This document shows positions 58,537 through 64,000 of a stretch of DNA of 64,000 nt, piece after piece (position 1 is the stretch's first letter; every line of letters starts with the position of its first letter). The translations under genes and the position numbers were made by a program. Source of the DNA: Bryobacterales bacterium. Its GTDB lineage: Bacteria; Acidobacteriota; Terriglobia; Bryobacterales; Bryobacteraceae. The notes under the pieces were generated by a model, which saw only the letters and a list, made by a program, of their open reading frames with translations, was not told where the DNA came from and ran no database searches. The stretch spans positions 1 through 64,000 of the forward strand of contig JADZAF010000249.1 in NCBI GenBank assembly GCA_020852755.1, written 5' to 3'.

Positions 58537-60720
58537 ATGAACCGGCGTCAATTCGGACTGGCCATGGCCGGCCTCACTACTGTTCCGCCGGTCCCGGTCC
58601 AGGCGCCGGCGGCCCTCCGCGAGCCCTCCTACGGCGAGCAATATCCCGACATGCTGCTCTCGCATCTGGCCGGAAAGCTCAACCGGCTCTCGGAGAAGTG
58701 GGACGCCGCGCGGGCCGCCATCCGGTCGGCGGCGGAGATGGAGAACCGGAACCGGTTCGTGCGCCGGAAGTTTCTGGAGATGATCCACGGCTTCCCACCC
58801 CGAACGCCGCTGCACCCGAAGACCGTCCGCCGCCTGGAGCGCGACGGTTACCGCGTGGAAAACGTCATCTTCGAAAGCCGGCCGGGATTTCCGGTCACCG
58901 GCAACCTCTACCTGCCCACCGCCGGCCCCGGCCCCTATCCCGGCATCATCTCGCCCTGCGGGCACTATCCGCTGGCTCGCATGCAGCCGGACTACCAGTT
59001 CGTCTATCTGAACCTGGTCAGGGCCGGCTTCGTCGTCCTGGCCTACGACCCGATCGGGCAAGGCGAGCGGCGGCAATACTGGAACCCGCAAAGCGGCCAG
59101 ACCGAATCCGGCCTCAGCGCCATCTACGAGCACTCCATGCCCGGCCAAGTGCTGCTCCTGCTGGGCGAGGACCTCACCCACTACCGCATCTGGGACGGCA
59201 TCCGCGCCATCGACTACCTGGAAACCCGGCCGGAGGTTGACCCCAGGCGGATCGGGTGCGCCGGCCACTCCGGCGGCGGAACGCTGACCCTGTTCATCAC
59301 GCCGCTGGACGAACGGGTGCGCTGCGCGGTGGTCAACGAGGGCGGAACCGGACGGCTCTGGCCGCTGCGGATCCGGCCGGAGAGCCGCATCGGGCCGTCT
59401 GACGTGGAGCAGAACCTGTTCCCGGCGGCCGTCCACGGGATCGACCGCGCGGACCTGCACGCGGCGATCGCGCCCCGGCCGCTGCTGGCTCTGATTGAGG
59501 ATTTCAACCCTAACTTCAATGAGGCCGCGCGGCAGATTCAAACCTGCTACCGGCTGCTGGGCGTGCCGGACCGGTTCGCCACCGGCGAAGCCACCGACCC
59601 GCACGCCTGGACGGTAAAGCTCCGGCTGGCGACCACGGACTGGTTCTCGCGGTGGTTCTACAACCGGCCCGGGCCGGAGCGCGAGCCGGAATTCGAACCC
59701 GAGCCTCCGGACAACCTGTACTGCACGCCGAACGGCTCCGTCCGCTACTCCCGGCAGGGCGAAACCGTCTTTTCGCTGATCGTGAAGAAGGGTGAGAGCA
59801 TCCCCGCGCGCAGGGCCCCCCGTGACACCCGGGAGTTGGAGTCCTTTCGCAGTGAGCTTACCGGCGAGATCGCCAGGCTGTTGCGCTTCCGCCCGGCCGA
59901 ACACCCGCTGGGCGTGCGGCGCCTGGTGACCACCCCGCGCAAGGGCTATTCCATCGAAAAGCTGGAGTTCCTCTCCGAGCCCGGCATCTACATCCCCGCC
60001 TGGGTTTTTGTCCCGGAAGGCGCCCGCGGCCGGCTCCCCGCCATTCTGTGGGTGAACGATGCCGGCAAGCAGGCCGACGGCATGGAGTTCGGACCGCTGG
60101 AAGCCCTCGCGCGCAAAGGCCGGCTGGTGGTGGCGGTGGACGTGCGCGGCATCGGCGACACCCGGCCGCCGCACACTCCCTCCATCGACAGCCCCGCCGG
60201 GTTCGCCCACCTTTTCAGCGTGGAAACCGCCATGACGTACATGGCCTGGTTCATGGACGAGTCGCTGCTCGGAATGCGCGTGCGGGACGTGATGCGGAGC
60301 GTGGACTACGTGCTTTCGCGGCCGGACGTCGATCCCCCGGCCCTGCGCGTGGTGGGCAAGGGGCGCGGGGCGTTGTGGGCCCTCTACGCCGCCGCTCTCG
60401 ACCCGCGCATCCCGGCGCTGATCTGCGAGGGCGGGCTGATCTCCTACCGGAGCCTCACCCGGACGGACCGCTACCTGCACAGCTCCGACGTCTTCGTCCG
60501 CGATGTCCTGAAATCCTTCGATCTGCCGCAGGTGGCGGCGGCGGTGTGCGGCCGCCGCCTGGCGCTGCTTTCGCTTTCGGATCCCATGGGCCGCCCGGTG
60601 GACGCGGAGACCGCCCGCGAGGCCTACAGGTTCACTACCGAAACGTTCTCCAATGCCGGCGCCGCGGCCCGCTTCCGGCTCCTTCCCGATGGTTTTGACA
60701 CTGCTCTCCTGGAGGTGTGA
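58537..60720 (+). CDS. Exported tandem alpha/beta-hydrolase (acetyl-xylan-esterase-like), second domain degenerate
   Basis: A 727-residue protein with a Tat-like leader (MNRRQFGLAMAGL). Two related alpha/beta-hydrolase modules follow. The first has GHSGGG with a nucleophile serine (about residue 247) and CGHYPLARM upstream. The second, from about residue 465, has the elbow GKGRG, where the serine is replaced by glycine, so it is probably not catalytic. The family includes acetyl xylan esterases and peptidase-like hydrolases. GGAGAGGATCC precedes ATG 58537. First of three co-directional genes. Confidence 0.8.
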   Translation: MNRRQFGLAMAGLTTVPPVPVQAPAALREPSYGEQYPDMLLSHLAGKLNRLSEKWDAARAAIRSAAEMENRNRFVRRKFLEMIHGFPPRTPLHPKTVRRLERDGYRVENVIFESRPGFPVTGNLYLPTAGPGPYPGIISPCGHYPLARMQPDYQFVYLNLVRAGFVVLAYDPIGQGERRQYWNPQSGQTESGLSAIYEHSMPGQVLLLLGEDLTHYRIWDGIRAIDYLETRPEVDPRRIGCAGHSGGGTLTLFITPLDERVRCAVVNEGGTGRLWPLRIRPESRIGPSDVEQNLFPAAVHGIDRADLHAAIAPRPLLALIEDFNPNFNEAARQIQTCYRLLGVPDRFATGEATDPHAWTVKLRLATTDWFSRWFYNRPGPEREPEFEPEPPDNLYCTPNGSVRYSRQGETVFSLIVKKGESIPARRAPRDTRELESFRSELTGEIARLLRFRPAEHPLGVRRLVTTPRKGYSIEKLEFLSEPGIYIPAWVFVPEGARGRLPAILWVNDAGKQADGMEFGPLEALARKGRLVVAVDVRGIGDTRPPHTPSIDSPAGFAHLFSVETAMTYMAWFMDESLLGMRVRDVMRSVDYVLSRPDVDPPALRVVGKGRGALWALYAAALDPRIPALICEGGLISYRSLTRTDRYLHSSDVFVRDVLKSFDLPQVAAAVCGRRLALLSLSDPMGRPVDAETAREAYRFTTETFSNAGAAARFRLLPDGFDTALLEV

Positions 60721-62831
60721 TGCGTAAACGCGGTTTCTCTTTTCGACCTGGCGGTTCGATTCTTCTCCTGCTTGGCCTGCTCGCGGCGGCCGGCTGCAGT
60801 GAAAAGCCGCGCACCGCTGCCACCCGGCCATCCTCCGGCGCTCCTCTGCCCCGGCCCGCATGGCTCAAGGCGGAGCCGCTGATCATCGCCGGCAACTGGG
60901 ACAGCATGGCCATCTTCCGCCGCCGCGCAGGAGGGAACCCGGTCTGGCAGGAGGAGGACTACGCCCGCGAGCACACCGAGGAGACGGTCCGGAAGCTGAA
61001 GGACCTCGGCGTCACCATGGCCGTGATTCATTTCTACAAGGCGTACGGCCTGGAAGCGGAGAAGGAACAGCTCGAAGACTCCCGCAAGCTGGCCGCACTC
61101 TGTAAGAAACACGGAATCCGGGTAGGCGTGTACGTGGGCAGCACGGTCGCCTACGAGACCTTCCTGGCCGAGAAGCCCGAAGCCGAGCAGTGGTTCGTGC
61201 CGGCTCACCTGGGCCGGCCTGTCTACTATCCCGGTCACAGCTTCCGCAAGCGCGTGTACTTCATGCATCCCGGCTACCGGGAGTACATGAAGCGCGTCCT
61301 CGAACTCGCGGTGAAGGACCTCAAGGTGGACCTGATCCACTTTGACAATACCAGCCTCCAGGCGCAGGCGCCGGTGTTCTACCACCCGCAGGCCGTTACC
61401 GATTTCCGGACCTTCCTCCAGTCCAAGTACACCCCGGAGATGCGCAAGAAGCGGCTCGGATTCTCCGACGTTCGCTTCGTGGAACCGCCCGTGTGGGAAG
61501 GCCAGCCGAGCTACCTGAACGACCCGCTGATCCAGGAATGGGTGGACTTCCGCTGCAAGCAGCTGGCGGACTACTACGCCGAGATGGAGGCCTTCATCCG
61601 GGGAATGAATCCGGAAGTGGCGGTCGAGAATAACCCGCATTCCGGTATTTCCGGCCGCAATACCGCCTGGCTGCAGGGAGTCGACTACCCGCGCCTGCTG
61701 GCCCACACCGACGTAGTGTGGACCGAGGAGGGGAACCAGGCGGGCGTCACTCCCGAGGGCGTCCTGATTTCGAAGATCCGCAGCTACAAGATGGCTACCG
61801 CTCTGGGTAACAGCGTCTTCACCTATACCGGCGGCGAGCGCGGCTCCACGCTTCAGATGGCGGAAGCCATGGCCTACAACCGCCGCAATCTGGGCATGGT
61901 GGGCGGCGTTCTGGCCGGATACGAGACCGCCCCGGCCCAGCGCGGCTACATCCGCTTCTACCGCGACAATTTCAGCTACTACCGCGACGTGAAGAGCCGG
62001 GCGGACGTGGCCGTGCTTCACTCCTACGCGTCGCTGGCCTACAACAGCGACCTGCCCTGGCAAAGCACCATGCTGTTCGAGCAGGTCCTGATCCAGGGCA
62101 AGGTTCCCTTCGATATCGTCTTCGACGATCAGCTTGCGGACCTCTCCAGGTACCGCGTGCTGGTTCTCGCCGATCAGGAGTGCCTGAGCGACCGCCAGTT
62201 GCAGCAGATCCGCGAGTACGTCGAAAACGGCGGCAGCGTGGTGGCCACCGGGAACACCTCGCTGTACACCGAGTGGCGGCAGCGGCGGCGCGATTTCGGG
62301 CTCGCGGATTTGTTCCAGGTGAAGGCGCCCGCGTGGCAGGGCGCCCGCGAAGCCGAAGAGTTGCTGAACATGCCTCCGGCAAGGAAGACCGCCGGGAAGG
62401 GACGCGTCGTGTATCTCGCCGCGGTGAAGCCCGCCATTGAGAAGCCGCCTGCCGATGCCATGACCAGCGAATACTGGAAGCTGCCGGTGAACTCCAGCGA
62501 GCTTCTCGATGCCGTCCGGTGGGCCGCCGGCGGAAGCCTCTCGCTGGACGTGGCGGCGCCTTCCACGGTCACCGCCGAGGTCCAGGAGGATAATTCCAGC
62601 AAGCGCCTGCTCATTCACCTGGTGAATTACGATTCTGTGAGGAAGCCGGCCGTGGGCAGAGTCGGGATCGGCTTGCGCCTTCCGGAAAGCGCCGCGGTCG
62701 AGCGTGTGTCCGTGCTTTCCCCGGACGGCACGGGATCCGCTTCCCTGCCCTTCGCAATGGACGGCGGCAAAGCCAGGTTTACGGTGCCCAAACTGATGAC
62801 GTATAGTCTGGTAGTCGTTCAAATGAAGTAG
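60720..62831 (+). CDS. Glycosidase-like lipoprotein (GH42/beta-galactosidase-like barrel and class-I GAT-like domain)
   Basis: A 703-residue lipoprotein; the lipobox AAGC puts Cys26 as the lipidated residue. A TIM-barrel region follows (VTMAVIHFYKAYGLEAEKEQL, GIRVGVYVGSTVAYETF, VDLIHFDNTSLQAQ, VAVENNPHSGIS, DVVWTEEGNQ). A beta-galactosidase-trimerisation-like domain comes after it (VAVLHSYASLAYN, YRVLVLADQECLSDRQLQQIREYVENGGSVV). Candidate acids are not certain. It could be a glycosidase or an inactive relative. ATG 60720 overlaps the upstream stop (TGATG). Confidence 0.72.
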   Translation: MRKRGFSFRPGGSILLLLGLLAAAGCSEKPRTAATRPSSGAPLPRPAWLKAEPLIIAGNWDSMAIFRRRAGGNPVWQEEDYAREHTEETVRKLKDLGVTMAVIHFYKAYGLEAEKEQLEDSRKLAALCKKHGIRVGVYVGSTVAYETFLAEKPEAEQWFVPAHLGRPVYYPGHSFRKRVYFMHPGYREYMKRVLELAVKDLKVDLIHFDNTSLQAQAPVFYHPQAVTDFRTFLQSKYTPEMRKKRLGFSDVRFVEPPVWEGQPSYLNDPLIQEWVDFRCKQLADYYAEMEAFIRGMNPEVAVENNPHSGISGRNTAWLQGVDYPRLLAHTDVVWTEEGNQAGVTPEGVLISKIRSYKMATALGNSVFTYTGGERGSTLQMAEAMAYNRRNLGMVGGVLAGYETAPAQRGYIRFYRDNFSYYRDVKSRADVAVLHSYASLAYNSDLPWQSTMLFEQVLIQGKVPFDIVFDDQLADLSRYRVLVLADQECLSDRQLQQIREYVENGGSVVATGNTSLYTEWRQRRRDFGLADLFQVKAPAWQGAREAEELLNMPPARKTAGKGRVVYLAAVKPAIEKPPADAMTSEYWKLPVNSSELLDAVRWAAGGSLSLDVAAPSTVTAEVQEDNSSKRLLIHLVNYDSVRKPAVGRVGIGLRLPESAAVERVSVLSPDGTGSASLPFAMDGGKARFTVPKLMTYSLVVVQMK

Positions 62832-62871
62832 CTGCGGTGTGCGAACAGCGCTCCGCACTGGAGGTCTGGCA

Positions 62872-64000
62872 ATGTGGCGATTTCGGAATGCCCGGCTTTT
62901 TTCGTTGCTGCGTGCGGCGTCGTGTCTGGCGGCGGGAAGCCTGTTGGCCGCACCGGTACAGGTCGATCATCGTATCTTCCCCGGACTGCACCTGATGGAC
63001 GGCCACTGGGCGGCGCTGCTGGCGGCCAGCGACGGAAAGGTGTACGCGGGCCTCGCGTATCACGGAAGCGACGGCCACCTGGTCTATTACGATTCCAAGG
63101 CGGACCGCGTGGTGGACGTGGGCAACCTGACCGAACTCACCGGCGAATCGCACCTGAAGCGGGGGCCGCAATCCAAGATCCACTCCAAGTTCGGCGAAGG
63201 CAAGGACGGCCGCATCTACTATGGCACGCACGCCGGCTGGTGGTGGAATTACTCGCGCTTCGCCACCAGGGAAGGCTACCCCGGCGGGCACTGGATGGCC
63301 TTCGACCCCAGGACCGGACGGGTGGAGGATTTCGGGCTCGGGGTGCCCAACGAGGGCGTCAACACCGGTAATTACGATCCGCTGTTCAACCGCATCTACG
63401 GCATGACGCATCCGCGCGGGCATTTCGTCTACTACGACGTGGCCAAACGCAAGGCCGTGGATAAAGGCCGGGTCAACAACTGGGAGTCCATCTGCCGCAC
63501 GCTCGCCATTGACGACCGGGGCAACGTGTACGGCAGCTTCGGCGAGGGCCGCATATTCAAATACGATCCGGAGGCCGATTCCATCAGCGAGCTTTCCGCG
63601 AAGCTTCCCATCCGGGAGAAGGGAGTCTCTCTCGGGCGCGACTACAACAAGTCCGAGACAGCCTTCCGCACCATGGTATGGGACCCGAAGACACGGCTGT
63701 TCTACGGTGTGGAGGAGAGCGCCACCATCCTGTTCTCCTTCGATCCCAACGCCGGCTCCGGCGGCGAAGTGCGGCGCCTCGGGCAATTGGCCATCCCCAG
63801 TATGGCCGGCGAGCGGGAGGTGCCTTACGCGACCTTGTCGCTGACCTTGGGCCGGGACCGCAAACTCTACTACGGCGCGGCCGGCCGGGAGTTCGATTAC
63901 GGCGGCAGCGCAGGGGCCGCGGCCGCCCACCTGATCACTTACGATCTCAACACCGGAAAGATGGAGGACCTGGGCGAGATGCTGCTTCAGGACGGCCGCC
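62872..64000 (+). CDS. Exported beta-propeller protein, 3' end cut by the window
   Basis: At least 376 residues from ATG 62872, seven bases after GGAGG; the frame is open to the window's last base. A signal peptide (about residues 8-27) is followed by repeated propeller blades: KVYAGLAYHGSDGHLVYYD, GRIYYGTHAGWWW, NRIYGMTHPRGHFVYYDV, GNVYGSFGEGRIFKYD, KLYYGAAGREFDYGG. This resembles YVTN/Kelch-like propellers. Third gene of the operon. Reaction, if any, unknown. Confidence 0.75.
   Translation, partial: MWRFRNARLFSLLRAASCLAAGSLLAAPVQVDHRIFPGLHLMDGHWAALLAASDGKVYAGLAYHGSDGHLVYYDSKADRVVDVGNLTELTGESHLKRGPQSKIHSKFGEGKDGRIYYGTHAGWWWNYSRFATREGYPGGHWMAFDPRTGRVEDFGLGVPNEGVNTGNYDPLFNRIYGMTHPRGHFVYYDVAKRKAVDKGRVNNWESICRTLAIDDRGNVYGSFGEGRIFKYDPEADSISELSAKLPIREKGVSLGRDYNKSETAFRTMVWDPKTRLFYGVEESATILFSFDPNAGSGGEVRRLGQLAIPSMAGEREVPYATLSLTLGRDRKLYYGAAGREFDYGGSAGAAAAHLITYDLNTGKMEDLGEMLLQDGR

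Noticed and set aside
58474-60861. Long minus-strand open frame opposite the tandem hydrolase
   Set aside because: Same compositional signature as other antisense frames; the plus-strand frame has family motifs and a good ribosome site.
60624-62858. Long minus-strand open frame opposite the glycosidase-like lipoprotein
   Set aside because: No motifs and low-complexity composition; the lipoprotein with lipobox and coupled start is the better explanation.
62779-63930. Minus-strand open frame over the last gene
   Set aside because: The plus-strand frame has a signal peptide, a strong ribosome site and propeller repeats; the minus frame does not.

Overview
This is a single stretch of high-GC chromosomal DNA with 49 supported protein genes (the first and last are cut by the window edges). 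No rRNA, tRNA, CRISPR array, phage or transposase gene was seen. The gene content points to an Acidobacteriota bacterium of the Solibacter/Bryobacter type. The main reasons are a 1186-residue Oar-like TonB-dependent receptor with an N-terminal carboxypeptidase-regulatory domain, an N-terminal cytochrome c/PQQ propeller enzyme, about a dozen enzymes with twin-arginine (Tat) leaders, and many sulfatase, PIG-L, Gfo/Idh/MocA, mandelate-racemase and amidohydrolase genes. This is an inference from gene families; there is no rRNA gene to settle it.

Layout. 1-5.8 kb: end of a beta-helix protein, a five-bladed-propeller (GH43-like) protein, a DUF362 protein and a Tat sulfatase, and an exported protein of unknown function. 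5.8-11.2 kb (minus): a cytochrome c/PQQ dehydrogenase, then a lactonase-type propeller followed by an ECF sigma factor, a membrane anti-sigma factor and a methyltransferase. 11.3-19.1 kb: an enolase-superfamily Tat lipoprotein, a serine beta-lactamase-like hydrolase, and a carbohydrate locus (MFS transporter, GH144/glucoamylase-like enzyme, GH3 beta-glucosidase). 19.1-24.7 kb: a TIM-barrel isomerase plus SDR pair, a NIPSNAP protein, a Tat protein of unknown function, an esterase and a degenerate aldo/keto reductase. 24.7-31 kb: glycolate-oxidase-like GlcE/GlcF without GlcD, then two PIG-L deacetylases and a second enolase-superfamily enzyme in one operon, and an AhpD-like protein. 31.2-34.7 kb: a double sialidase-type propeller protein and a TonB-like protein.

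34.7-50 kb is the most coherent accessory region. It has two overlapping amidohydrolases, a ROK regulator, two ceramidase-like hydrolases, an exported Gfo/Idh/MocA oxidoreductase, an MFS transporter, an exported DegT-type aminotransferase, the TonB-dependent receptor and an exported AGE-type epimerase. Together these could import and process an N-acylated or amino sugar/cyclitol, largely in the periplasm (inference). 50.3-52.3 kb holds a two-gene membrane/arrestin-like pair of unknown role. 52.3-58.2 kb is a complete RND efflux operon (adaptor, pump, outer-membrane channel). 58.5-64 kb is an operon of a two-domain alpha/beta hydrolase, a glycosidase-like lipoprotein and a truncated propeller protein.

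A recurring theme is paralogue pairs in which one copy has an export signal and the other does not (PIG-L pair, amidohydrolase pair), suggesting the same chemistry on both sides of the inner membrane. No single classical new defence or mobile system was recognised. The best candidates for something undescribed are the 34.7-50 kb periplasmic amino-sugar-like locus, the DUF3592/arrestin-like pair and the catalytically degenerate paralogues.
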